DNA of 64,000 nucleotides, from NCBI GenBank assembly GCA_001603145.1, contig LVBI01000032.1:1-64000 (forward strand), written 5' to 3'. The notes beneath the pieces were generated by a model that was not told the DNA's origin, did no database searches, and saw only the letters and a program-made list of their open reading frames with translations. Made by a program: the position numbers and the translations under genes. How positions within the stretch are numbered: the first letter of the stretch is position 1; each line of letters begins with the position of its first letter. Below are positions 19,301 through 26,663 of the stretch, piece after piece. The DNA comes from Spirochaetales bacterium Spiro_07 (GTDB taxonomy: Bacteria > Spirochaetota > Spirochaetia > Treponematales > Treponemataceae).

Positions 19301-20120
19301 TACAGAAAAGATGCGTGAACAGGCTTTGCGCGACATCATGCTTGAAACTGAAATGGAAAACGCGCTTGCCAACAATGAATTCGAGATTTATCTTCAGCCG
19401 AAAGTCTGCATAAACAAAGACGCGGACGGTTCAGACAGATTCCATGCAGAAGCGCTGGTGCGCTGGGTGCGCGACGGCAAGATTTTCGCTTCTCCGGGCG
19501 AATTTATTCCGCTGTTTGAAAAATCTGACAAGATTATCAAGCTTGACCGCTATGTTTTTGAAAAAGCGTTTCAGATGGTCAGACGCTTTAGAGATTCAGG
19601 TTTGCCTGTAAGCATAGCCGTAAACGCTTCGCGCATTTCGCTGCTTCATTCAGACTTTGTGAACACATACGCCGAGCTTCTTAAGAAATATCAGATTGAA
19701 GACGGCGAAATCGAAGTTGAGTTTACCGAAAGCGTTGCGGTGAACGAGCTTGAGCCGCTTATAGACTTGCTGCACAGGCTTAAAGAATACGGCTGCATTT
19801 GCGAGATGGACGATTTCGGTGCAGGCTATTCGTCTTTGAACGTGCTGCAACGATTGCCGCTGAACGGTCTTAAGATTGACCAGCGCTTCTTCCTCGAATT
19901 TGATTCGCTTGAAAAGCAGGCTGCCGTAATAGCGAGTATCGTGGATCTGGCGCGGCGGCTTGAAATGACAACAATCGCCGAAGGAATTGAGACCGAAGAC
20001 CAGGTTGAGATGCTGCGTAACTTGAAATGCGACTACATTCAGGGCTACATCTTCGCCAAGCCGATGAATGAAAACGACTTTGTAGATTATATCAGCTCAA
20101 AACCAAGCACAGTGGCTTGA
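16335..20120 (+). CDS. Membrane c-di-GMP phosphodiesterase with two degenerate GGDEF domains and an EAL domain
   Basis: About 1261 residues. Order: one N-terminal membrane segment (about 18-42), PAS-like sensor regions (about 60-320), a first GGDEF fold (about 325-490) whose active motif is replaced by VSKSQF, a Cys-containing and GAF-like middle (about 510-820), a second GGDEF fold (about 825-1000) with SGNNY in the active position, and a C-terminal EAL domain (about 1020-1255). The EAL domain keeps EALVRW, VEFTES, DDFGAGYSS, KIDQRF and AEGIET, so it should hydrolyse c-di-GMP; the GGDEF parts are probably regulatory. ATG 16335 was chosen because it follows the -10 box. Confidence 0.9.
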   Translation: MPYQTNEVLHLINGNSSLFSQIAFLAGFIVLFLITCVIVFMEIRTRRRLQQEIKRTKLAEEETNASMAQLGKYVCHFDVDAKTMTMPKAYALERNIPFYYENAPESVIELSKKYMRNEDYERHQFFYETILEGQPSGSATFMINTPDSKTVWERYSYVTVFQDDKPARVLITIEDVTAQREKALIYERFVTESLTFGPSDKHIYIGVDVTDDSIDSVPESMPIDLADLKKLNIDEFAELLKLELYSNEEGVTAKEHYTRNALLVSFASQNYSSIDDWHTAESDDMRWYRVSLQLVEDPFNRHIMALFEVQDITELKARELSLLKQAKYDSITGLYNFSATEDLIRHNLQENIQAATLFTVEIDNFGVNSSNVGLVKTSQLLRSFADILKGIYAEPAIVGCVSKSQFLVYSSKITSIPMFEESWKELQDACSSVTVDGETLSITCSVGVALVHDSCSDFSVLFNRADLSLYHARMQGGNTFCVYSLSQWNNVSSLESQRTALMMLSNTSSKKHKYDTSNFVPFDVMLQWIVQNNLLLISESTMLNGPYDFLLLVNPETHEIEYIETGKQSKFKSEMKSWQKKKCYELLLNEKGSKGDSYCKTCRKCEKGQFSIHQLYLEILKKDYIVYEKNIEHEGLTKHLIVFTHVEDISESTKILQQSFASQSFLFECIQPGFDMESDVRLYVENVLKKLCAFFDCESAFVCTFSHSIGTVQYNIPKNQYLPTALDISQSTIDKWYEKSSANSMGLIFNTEDIKQKDKVIYNYFVQRGIESVCLIPIWCENRINGFLELRNGKINLSGMPFVLNSISVSLGTYISRIIHQEENELQFFHDPLTGYLNFSGFQREVRRILSKNKKANFSLWYCDIKRFKYINDSYGFDAGNSFLRYWADHIAAKLQDDETFSRISGNNYCLLLNYQNISELVARFYRMERSLSQFFDRFYDRPYEIELVAGIYLFKPGNEDASIDEMLNRASMAQRNIKPLHGSNMGFYTEKMREQALRDIMLETEMENALANNEFEIYLQPKVCINKDADGSDRFHAEALVRWVRDGKIFASPGEFIPLFEKSDKIIKLDRYVFEKAFQMVRRFRDSGLPVSIAVNASRISLLHSDFVNTYAELLKKYQIEDGEIEVEFTESVAVNELEPLIDLLHRLKEYGCICEMDDFGAGYSSLNVLQRLPLNGLKIDQRFFLEFDSLEKQAAVIASIVDLARRLEMTTIAEGIETEDQVEMLRNLKCDYIQGYIFAKPMNENDFVDYISSKPSTVA

Positions 20121-20195
20121 TAAGATGCAGTGCAAGCAGCTAAGCTTGCCGCTGGCGTCATTCTGAATATTTCTGAAGCTGCGTTTTGCGGTGGC

Positions 20196-20780
20196 TTAAA
20201 ACTGAAGGCGCACCCACTTGGCGTCTTCTGCTTGCCATCTGATAAGATTTCCGCTTGTGTTTATGGAAAAGACTGCAACTTGAAAGACTTTCAGCGGAAT
20301 TGGCGTATTTTGCTCTGGCAGTGCGGCTTCAAGCTGATTAAGCAGCTCAGTCTGCGGCTTTGCCGCTGCCGGTGCGCCGCCGGTGGTTTTTCTTTCAGTG
20401 TTTCCGCTTATGCTGCTGGTTTTCGCCATAATTTCAGCCGAACCGTACAATAATTCGCCCGGCCTGTATAAAAAACTGCCAACTTTGAATGATTCTTCCG
20501 ATAAATTTAGAGATATTTCATTGTTAAGATTTCTAAAAGCTCTAAAATGCGCAATCTTAAGTGCAGAAAATTCCGGGGCTTTTTTTAGCGAACGGAAAAG
20601 CTCTGAATATTTATCAAGAACTTGGTTATTCTTGCATCCTTCTTCAAGATTTTCCAGAACGCATAAGAAAGGCGCGGCCTTTATAATGCAGGCCTTTCTG
20701 CAAAAATCGTGCTGTTCCTGTTGAAGCTTTGACTGAATGTTGCCGTGCGGAACGATTGCTGCAATCTTGAATGTTTTCAT
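20196..20780 (-). CDS. Hypothetical protein
   Basis: A 194-residue ORF with no family recognised. It starts MKTFKIAAIVPHG, has a mixed helical middle, and has a short Ala/Pro/Gly stretch (about 133-142) before a C-terminal part. There is no signal peptide or membrane segment. It lacks a good ribosome-binding site. It is convergent with the EAL gene and divergent from the lipoprotein gene. Opposite-strand ORFs of 107 and 113 codons overlap it, but this frame has the more protein-like composition. Whether it is expressed is uncertain. Confidence 0.55.
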   Translation of the reverse strand: MKTFKIAAIVPHGNIQSKLQQEQHDFCRKACIIKAAPFLCVLENLEEGCKNNQVLDKYSELFRSLKKAPEFSALKIAHFRAFRNLNNEISLNLSEESFKVGSFLYRPGELLYGSAEIMAKTSSISGNTERKTTGGAPAAAKPQTELLNQLEAALPEQNTPIPLKVFQVAVFSINTSGNLIRWQAEDAKWVRLQF

Positions 20781-20825
20781 CGAATGAAATATGCTCTTTT
20801 TTCATGATTTATTAAAGAGGTTTTT

Positions 20826-22526
20826 ATGAAATTGTTAAAAACGTTTGCTTTGTTTATTTTTGCCGTGCTGTGCATTTCATGCAACAACAAGACTGCCAGC
20901 GTCCTTTCGGCTCAAGCTGATACTGCAAAAATTCCTCTTTATGCATTGAACAAAAATGCTGAATCAGCAGAAATCAATAAGAAGCAAGGCTCAGGCTATA
21001 TGTACTTTGCGTTTGATGAGTGCAGCGGCTGGGTTCATGAAGGCAAGGCTTTGCAAGTAAAGCTTAATTTTGCAAAAGTTCAGCACGAACAAGAAAATGA
21101 ACCGCCGAAATTCTGCTTCGGCTGGCTTTTCGACGAAGATTTTACTGCGCCTTTTAAGCTTGCAAAAACTCTCGGCTCACATCCTTTCGCTACAGGAAAA
21201 GCTGAAAATGCTTTGAGCATTTCAATTGCCGTACCTCAAGACAAAAATGTCCGGGGCTTTTTCGTTTATTCAGATGTGCCTGCGAAAGTTGAATCTGCCG
21301 AGATTGCAGATGCAAGAACAGGCTGGTCTTTGAAAAGCGGCACAGCTTGGTACGGTTTCGGTGCAGACGGCGGCGCAACAGGCGAAATAACAAAGCCTGT
21401 CAGCATAAGCAGCAAATCTGCCATGAAGCTTACTGTTCAGCTGACTGAAGACCCTGTGCTTATTTCAAAATACGCAAAGCAGGTTGTTCGGCTGAATGTG
21501 GGCGGCACTGGCGTAGATATTCAGATTGCGCCGCGCCAAAAGAACATTACGCTTTATCCGTCTTTGCTTCAAAGAGAAGGTGCGCCGCAGACTGCTTCTA
21601 TTGTGAACGGCAGCGCGCTTGTGCAGGGGCTTGTTTTTGAGCCGGTGCTGCCTGTTGATGTTGCAACGCCGCTTGCGCCGATTGTTACAGAACCGGGGTT
21701 AATCGCAAACTGGCCGCAGTCAGCATGGCGGCGCGATGATTTTGAAGTTTTTTCGTGGGAACAGTTTCCGAGCATCCTTTTCTTTGATACGAAGAACTAT
21801 TATATACAAGACCTTATGTTCAAGCGACTTGCTTTTTTTGTGGAAAAAGCTGGCTACACCGGAAAGCTTGTGTCTGATTCGGTCATGAAAAACCAGCACG
21901 GCTTTAACGCGCATGATTACCGCGCCGAAAGTCTTGCAAACTTTTTTGAGCTTGCCAGGGTGAACAATTTTCCGCTGAACGAGTATGAACTCTTGTTGCG
22001 CGACATTCTTATAGGGCACGGCATAATTACCGTGCGCAACGACGGCTCTTATAGCGCAGGGCTTGGCGCGTTGGTTTCTATCTCTCAAGAATCAAGCAAC
22101 TATCTCAGGTGGAAATTTATTGCTCATGAAGGGCTTCACTGTATATATTTTACGAATTCTGATTTCAGGGCTGTTGTTGCTGATGTTTTTTCTCAATGCG
22201 ATAGAACTAGCCTTGAGTTTTTGCTGAAATATTTCAGCGTAACGCCTTCGCTGAATTATGACATCAATGACACTTATTTGATTCAGAACGAATTTATGGC
22301 TTATCTTTTGCAGCAGCAGCTTAGCGAGGTGGCTGATTATTTCACGAAGATTCTGGCGACAAAGCGCACAATAAACGAAAAATGCCCTGATTTAGTGAAT
22401 TATGTGCTTGAAACAGACGGCAGGGCTTTTTATGAGGCGGCTGTCAAGCTTGACAGCTATCTTGCTGAAAAGTGGGGCTTCGCTTCTGGCCGCATCTGGC
22501 TTGTGCGCACTACAAAGCTGCAATAA
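20826..22526 (+). CDS. Lipoprotein with HExxH metallopeptidase motif
   Basis: A 566-residue exported lipoprotein of unknown family. The signal peptide ends in the lipobox CISC (Cys about 19). The N-terminal half (about 40-290) looks beta-rich. The C-terminal half contains AHEGLH (about 433-438), matching the HExxH zinc-protease motif, and about 45 residues later NEFMAYLLQQ, whose glutamate could be the third ligand of a gluzincin-type site. A secreted zinc peptidase is the likeliest reading but is unproven. The ATG follows AAAGAGG by 5 nt. Neighbours give no functional clue. Confidence 0.7.
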   Translation: MKLLKTFALFIFAVLCISCNNKTASVLSAQADTAKIPLYALNKNAESAEINKKQGSGYMYFAFDECSGWVHEGKALQVKLNFAKVQHEQENEPPKFCFGWLFDEDFTAPFKLAKTLGSHPFATGKAENALSISIAVPQDKNVRGFFVYSDVPAKVESAEIADARTGWSLKSGTAWYGFGADGGATGEITKPVSISSKSAMKLTVQLTEDPVLISKYAKQVVRLNVGGTGVDIQIAPRQKNITLYPSLLQREGAPQTASIVNGSALVQGLVFEPVLPVDVATPLAPIVTEPGLIANWPQSAWRRDDFEVFSWEQFPSILFFDTKNYYIQDLMFKRLAFFVEKAGYTGKLVSDSVMKNQHGFNAHDYRAESLANFFELARVNNFPLNEYELLLRDILIGHGIITVRNDGSYSAGLGALVSISQESSNYLRWKFIAHEGLHCIYFTNSDFRAVVADVFSQCDRTSLEFLLKYFSVTPSLNYDINDTYLIQNEFMAYLLQQQLSEVADYFTKILATKRTINEKCPDLVNYVLETDGRAFYEAAVKLDSYLAEKWGFASGRIWLVRTTKLQ

Positions 22527-22549
22527 GCAATTCAAGCCTTATCAGTGTT

Positions 22550-22605
22550 ATTGTCGGGCGTCTGCCTGTCGGCAGACTGATGACCCGGCAATCTTTCAGC
22601 TTTTT
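22550..22605 (+). repeat. REP-like palindrome with an inserted hairpin
   Basis: Arms ATTGTCGGGC and ACCCGGCAATCT enclose a second hairpin TCTGCC/GGCAGA. It belongs to the same family as the element at 49262 and lies in the convergent gap between the lipoprotein gene and the DtxR-type gene. Confidence 0.5.
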
Positions 22606-22631
22606 TCTGGTGTTAGCCAGGCTTGCTGCTT

Positions 22632-23000
22632 CTATGAGTTTTTGTACAGGTGCTTGAGCAGCGCGTCAAATGATTTCTGGCTTATATCGTGCTCGATTTT
22701 GCAGGCATCTTCGCGGGCAGTTTCTTCGTCTACACCGATATCAACTAAGATTTTGGTCAAAACCTTGTGGCGCGTATAAATTTTTTCAGCTATTTCAAGC
22801 CCTTTGTCTGTTAATGAAATGCGGTCAGATTCGTCAAAAAGAATATAGCCGTTTTCGCGCAGGCGCTTCATTGCATAGCTGACGCTTGGTCTTGTTACGC
22901 CTAATTCTGTAGCAACATCTATTGAACGGACGTAGCCGTTTTTCTCTTTAAGCATTAGTATTGATTCAAGATAATCTTCTGCTGATTCCAAAATTTGCAT
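22632..23000 (-). CDS. DtxR/MntR-family metal-dependent repressor
   Basis: A compact 122-residue regulator. The winged-helix domain (about 5-65) has the recognition region VTRPSVSYAMKRLRENGYI, and the metal-binding/dimerisation domain (about 70-122) has KGLEIAEKIYTRH, KIEHDIS. There is no SH3-like third domain, as in MntR. It should respond to Mn(II) or Fe(II). The ATG at 23000 follows AGGAG by 8 nt, preferable to the TTG at 23030. No metal transporter is adjacent; the divergent operon encodes an iron-sulphur oxidoreductase, and dyads in the gap may be its operators. Confidence 0.88.
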   Translation of the reverse strand: MQILESAEDYLESILMLKEKNGYVRSIDVATELGVTRPSVSYAMKRLRENGYILFDESDRISLTDKGLEIAEKIYTRHKVLTKILVDIGVDEETAREDACKIEHDISQKSFDALLKHLYKNS

Positions 23001-23041
23001 TGTCTGCTCTCCTGCATCTTGTTTAGTCAATTATTTCTAAC

Positions 23042-23070
23042 ATCATAGCATAAAGCGCTTGTTTTTGCAA
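23042..23070 (-). promoter_or_regulatory. Promoter of the DtxR-type gene
   Basis: On the minus strand TTGCAA (23070-23065), 17-nt spacer, extended -10 TGC-TATGAT (-10 at 23047-23042). Confidence 0.6.
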
Positions 23071-23167
23071 ATAAAGCAAGATAAATCATGAAAAGAACTG
23101 GAAATGTAATCAAAAAGTGCAATATCTCCATCAGTTTATCTTGTTTTGATGGTTTACAATATAAAAA

Positions 23168-23204
23168 CTTTAGTTTTACTAGAAAAACTTTAGTAAAACT
23201 GAAG
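23168..23204. promoter_or_regulatory. Two tandem dyads, possible DtxR-type operators
   Basis: CTTTAGT-TTT-ACTAGAA (23168-23184) and CTTTAGT-AAA-ACTGAAG (23188-23204) are repeated with a 20-nt period; together AGTTTTACTA and TAGTAAAACT also form a perfect 10-bp inverted repeat. They lie between the divergent regulator and oxidoreductase promoters, 19 nt upstream of the latter's -35 box. Confidence 0.5.
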
Positions 23205-23222
23205 AAAAATGCAGTAAAACAA

Positions 23223-23251
23223 TTGAACAATATGATTATTTTCAATATACT
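23223..23251 (+). promoter_or_regulatory. Promoter of the 2-oxoacid:ferredoxin oxidoreductase operon
   Basis: TTGAAC (23223-23228), 17-nt spacer, TATACT (23246-23251). The leader is about 25 nt and contains GGGAGG before the first gene. Confidence 0.65.
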
Positions 23252-23282
23252 CCTATCATCATCTCTTATGGGAGGTTTATGA

Positions 23283-23492
23283 ATGGCAGGAAAGCCAATT
23301 ATTAACGTAGAAAAGTGTAAGGGTTGCGGCCTTTGTCTCCGCGCTTGCCCCAAGAAAATTCTTGAAATGTCAAAAGACACAAACGGTCAGGGTGTTCATT
23401 ATCCTGTCTGCAAGGATGAAGGTTCATGCATTGCATGTGCTTTCTGTGCAACTATGTGCCCTGACTGCGCTATTGAAATCGAAAAAAATTAA
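23283..23492 (+). CDS. 2-oxoacid:ferredoxin oxidoreductase, delta (ferredoxin) subunit
   Basis: A 69-residue protein with two 4Fe-4S motifs: CKGCGLCLRACP (about 12-23) and CIACAFCATMCP (about 49-60). It is the electron-accepting small subunit of the complex encoded by the next three genes and passes electrons to external ferredoxin. The ATG at 23283 follows GGGAGG by 9 nt; an out-of-frame ATG four bases earlier is ignored. It is the first gene of a tight four-gene operon. Confidence 0.92.
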   Translation: MAGKPIINVEKCKGCGLCLRACPKKILEMSKDTNGQGVHYPVCKDEGSCIACAFCATMCPDCAIEIEKN

Positions 23493-23509
23493 GGACGTAG
23501 GGTAGAACT

Positions 23510-24568
23510 ATGAGCAAGAAAATATTGATGAAAGGAAACGAAGCAATCGGCGAATCAGCTGTTCTTTGCGGCTGCCGCTATTACTTTGCTTATCCTATTA
23601 CACCGCAGAACGAAATTCCGGCTTATCTTTCAAAGAGAATGCCTGAAGTCGGCGGAACTTTTTTGCAGGCTGAATCTGAACTCGCTGCAATCAATATGGT
23701 TATGGGTGCATCGGCTGCCGGTGCGCGTGTAATGACTTCTTCTTCTTCTCCTGGAATTTCTCTTAAACAGGAAGGAATCTCTTATTTGAGCGGTGCACAG
23801 CTTCCGGCTGTTATCGTCAACATGATGCGTGGCGGCCCAGGTTTGGGCAACATTGCCGGCGCACAGGGCGACTATTTTCAGGCTACACGCGGCGGCGGAA
23901 ACGGCGACTATCATGTTGTAGTTCTTGCACCTGGCACAGTTCAGGAACTTGCTGATTACACAGTTAAGGCTTTTGAAATTGCTGATAAATACCGCGTTGT
24001 CGTAATGCTTCTTGGCGACGGCTACCTCGGCCAGATGGCTGAACCTTGCGTTCTTCCTGAACCTATAAAGGAACTTCCTGCAAAGCCTTGGGCTTTGACC
24101 GGCAAGACAAAAGACAGAGAAGCGCACATCATCGCTTCGCTCAGACTTGCAAACGACGTTCAGCTTAACGACCACGTTAAGAACAAGCTTTTTGCTAACT
24201 ACAAGGCAATTGCCGAAAACGAAGTGAAGTTCGAAAATTTCATGTGCGACGATGCTGACGTTGTTCTTTGCGGCTACGGCACAAGCGCCCGCGTCTGCAA
24301 GAAGGCTGTAAAGATTCTGCGCGAGCAGGGCATCAAGGCCGGTCTTTTCAGACCGATTACATTGTGGCCTTTCCCTGAAGACGCTCTCGAAGCAGCTTGT
24401 GCAAAGGCAAAGAAAGTTCTTACCGTAGAAATGAGCATGGGTCAGTTCTATCAGGACGTGCGCCTTTACAGCGGCAAGAAAAAGTCTGAATGTGATTTCT
24501 ATGGCGAGCCGGGCGGAATCATTCCTAAGCTCGATGTTATTTTAGAGAAGGTTAAAAGTTATGTCTAA
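23510..24568 (+). CDS. vorB: 2-oxoacid:ferredoxin oxidoreductase, alpha subunit (VorB type)
   Basis: Alpha subunit of 352 residues. It has the pyrimidine-binding domain start GNEAIGESAVLCGCRYYFAY, then TFLQAESELAAINMV, TSSSSPGISL and RGGPGLGNIAGAQGDYFQ, closely like subunits annotated as 3-methyl-2-oxobutanoate:ferredoxin oxidoreductase VorB. The complex oxidatively decarboxylates a 2-oxo acid to acyl-CoA with reduced ferredoxin. Substrate (branched-chain oxo acids or 2-oxoglutarate) cannot be fixed from sequence alone. Its stop codon overlaps the beta-subunit start by 8 nt. Confidence 0.9.
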   Translation: MSKKILMKGNEAIGESAVLCGCRYYFAYPITPQNEIPAYLSKRMPEVGGTFLQAESELAAINMVMGASAAGARVMTSSSSPGISLKQEGISYLSGAQLPAVIVNMMRGGPGLGNIAGAQGDYFQATRGGGNGDYHVVVLAPGTVQELADYTVKAFEIADKYRVVVMLLGDGYLGQMAEPCVLPEPIKELPAKPWALTGKTKDREAHIIASLRLANDVQLNDHVKNKLFANYKAIAENEVKFENFMCDDADVVLCGYGTSARVCKKAVKILREQGIKAGLFRPITLWPFPEDALEAACAKAKKVLTVEMSMGQFYQDVRLYSGKKKSECDFYGEPGGIIPKLDVILEKVKSYV

Positions 24569-25349
24569 GATATATTCATTTCCTAAATCAATGAAGAACG
24601 TAAAGACCCACTACTGCGCTGGTTGCGGTCATGGAATCGTTCACAAGCTTATTGCACAAGTTATAGATGAAATGGGCATTCAGGAAGATGTTCTTCTTGT
24701 TGCTCCGGTAGGCTGCGCTGTTTTTGCGTATAATTATCTTGATGTTGATTCTGTCGAAGCTGCGCACGGCCGCGCACCGGCTGTTTCAACAGGTATGAAG
24801 CGTGTTCATAAAGATAAGACTGTCATCTGCTATCAGGGCGACGGCGACCTTCTCGCAATCGGCACCGGCGAAACAGTTCATGCTGCAAACCGCGGCGAGA
24901 ACATCAGCGTAATCTTTATCAACAACGCAATTTACGGCATGACAGGCGGTCAGATGGCACCGACTTCTTTGGTCGGTCAGGTTACAAAGACTACACCGTT
25001 CGGCCGCAATGCTGATGAAGTAGGCTACCCGATCCGCGCGGCAGAGCTTTTGAACACGCTCGTTGAGCCAAAATACATTGAACGCTGCGCAGTTTATGAT
25101 GTTAAGCACATCAACCAGACAAAAGCCGCAATCAAAAAGGCTTTGACATATCAGCGTGAAGGCAAGGGCTACTCGTTTGTAGAAATTCTTTCAATGTGCC
25201 CGACAAACTGGGGCGTTGACCCGACAATTGCCGCTGACTGGGTTAGAGACGCAATGGAACCGTATTATCCGCTCGGCGTGCTCCGCGATATTCCTGGCGG
25301 AGTTATTCCTGAAGCCGCACAGCCGAAAGCTGGCGTAGTAAACAAGTAA
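24561..25349 (+). CDS. 2-oxoacid:ferredoxin oxidoreductase, beta (TPP) subunit
   Basis: Thiamine-diphosphate-binding beta subunit, 262 residues. Motifs are HYCAGCGHG (about 13-21), PVGCAVFAYNY, and the TPP/Mg site GDGDLLAIG...FINNAIYGMTGGQ (about 93-136). The free acids made from its acyl-CoA product could be formed by the acyl-CoA synthetases encoded downstream running in reverse, or those enzymes could feed acids in. It is translationally coupled to vorB by overlap. Confidence 0.9.
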   Translation: MSKIYSFPKSMKNVKTHYCAGCGHGIVHKLIAQVIDEMGIQEDVLLVAPVGCAVFAYNYLDVDSVEAAHGRAPAVSTGMKRVHKDKTVICYQGDGDLLAIGTGETVHAANRGENISVIFINNAIYGMTGGQMAPTSLVGQVTKTTPFGRNADEVGYPIRAAELLNTLVEPKYIERCAVYDVKHINQTKAAIKKALTYQREGKGYSFVEILSMCPTNWGVDPTIAADWVRDAMEPYYPLGVLRDIPGGVIPEAAQPKAGVVNK

Positions 25350-25360
25350 GGAGAACAAGA

Positions 25361-25912
25361 ATGACTACAGAAATTATTTTTGCCGGATTCGGCGGTCAGG
25401 GTGTTATCCTTGCTGGAAAAATTTTGGCACTTGCAGGAATGAGCGAGGACAAATACGTTTCGCACATTCCGTCTTATGGTGCAGAAATGCGCGGTGGCAC
25501 TGCAAACTGCTCTGTCATCGTTTCTGATGAAGAGGTTGCTTCGCCTGTAATTGAAAAGCCTGATGTAGTTGTTGCATTGAACAAGCCTTCAATGACAAAG
25601 TTTGAGCCGATGCTCAAGGCCGGCGGTCTTTTGATTTACAATTCTTCTTTGATTGATTCAAAACCGTCAAGAACAGACATCAGAAGCATTGCATTGCCAG
25701 CAAACGAAATTGCTGAAAAATGCAACAACGCGCGCGGTGCAAACATGGTTGTGCTCGGCTGCCTTGCAAAGGCTGTTCCGGGAATGATCAGCGGCGTTAA
25801 GCCATTTGAATATGCGCTTGACGAAGCAATTTCTGCCCGCAACAAGAAGTTCAATCCGGTAAACATTGCCACGATTGAAACAGCTTTCAACACTGATTAC
25901 GAAATCAAATAA
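25361..25912 (+). CDS. 2-oxoacid:ferredoxin oxidoreductase, gamma subunit
   Basis: Gamma subunit of 183 residues, the domain that closes over the CoA site. It has AGFGGQGVILAGKILALAG (about 6-24) and SYGAEMRGGTANCSV (about 38-52). AAGGAG precedes the ATG by 8 nt. It is the last gene of the delta-alpha-beta-gamma operon. Confidence 0.9.
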   Translation: MTTEIIFAGFGGQGVILAGKILALAGMSEDKYVSHIPSYGAEMRGGTANCSVIVSDEEVASPVIEKPDVVVALNKPSMTKFEPMLKAGGLLIYNSSLIDSKPSRTDIRSIALPANEIAEKCNNARGANMVVLGCLAKAVPGMISGVKPFEYALDEAISARNKKFNPVNIATIETAFNTDYEIK

Positions 25913-25943
25913 CGAAGGCTGAAAAGTATAGTTAATAATTTCG

Positions 25944-25970
25944 GGCTGCTGCGCTTAGGTTGCGGCAGCC
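25944..25970 (+). terminator. Hairpin after the oxidoreductase operon
   Basis: GGCTGC (25944-25949) pairs with GCAGCC (25965-25970), with further GC pairs inside. The following sequence TGAAAATAATTTT has only a weak T run, so termination may be partial, or the hairpin may act on the next gene's leader. Confidence 0.4.
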
Positions 25971-26013
25971 TGAAAATAATTTTATATTGCGAAAGACAAA
26001 AAAAGGGGTATTT

Positions 26014-26598
26014 ATGTCTGAGAAAAACAGAATCGGCGAAAAAGTTAAGCTCGTCCGTGAAAGCCGCAAGCTCAGCATCGAAGATGTGAGCGAAAGAACA
26101 AATTTATCAGTTAGCAGCATTGAAAGCATCGAAAAAGGCGAGCTAATTCCAGGACTAACCCCACTAATCAAGATTGCGCGCGTGCTAGGCGTAAGGCTCG
26201 GCACTTTTATGGATGATCAGCAGGACTTAGGCCCTGTACTTGTGCGCAGCGGTGCAAAAAAAGACGCGAACAACGTTACGCGCTTTTCAGAAAGAAACAA
26301 CGCCAAGTCTTCGGATTTGGATTTTTACACATTGGCACAGAACAAAGCAGACCGTCACATGGATCCTTTCATTATTGATGTTTTTCCGCCATCAAGCGAA
26401 GACGTCAAGCTTTCTACACACGAAGGCGAGGAATTCATCTACGTTCTTAACGGAAATATCGAAGTTATTTATGGCAAGGACAAATATGAACTTGCTGCCG
26501 GTGACAGCATTTACTACGATTCAATCGTTGCACATCACCTTCATTCAAAAGGTGAACAGCCGGCCAAGATTCTGGCTGTAGTTTATACACCGGCGTAA
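26014..26598 (+). CDS. XRE-cupin transcriptional regulator, copy 1
   Basis: A 194-residue regulator: N-terminal helix-turn-helix of the XRE/Cro class (about 8-62, with [23 protein letters not shown]) and a C-terminal cupin barrel (about 115-190, with [12 protein letters not shown] and [15 protein letters not shown]). The cupin probably binds a small ligand or metal. The ATG at 26014 follows AAGGGG, so the longer frame from 25960 is unlikely. It stands directly before an acyl-CoA synthetase gene, an arrangement repeated twice more downstream, so it probably controls that gene. Confidence 0.88.
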   Translation: MSEKNRIGEKVKLVRESRKLSIEDVSERTNLSVSSIESIEKGELIPGLTPLIKIARVLGVRLGTFMDDQQDLGPVLVRSGAKKDANNVTRFSERNNAKSSDLDFYTLAQNKADRHMDPFIIDVFPPSSEDVKLSTHEGEEFIYVLNGNIEVIYGKDKYELAAGDSIYYDSIVAHHLHSKGEQPAKILAVVYTPA

Positions 26599-26663
26599 AA
26601 TCTGCTGCTTGCCGGAATTTGCGTTTCAATGCGCGTCCGGCAGCTTCAACTAGGAAAATTGAA

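Noticed and set aside
20130-20724. Two plus-strand ORFs opposite the gene at 20196-20780
   Set aside because: Composition is rich in Cys/Ser/Lys typical of antisense frames; no ribosome-binding sites.
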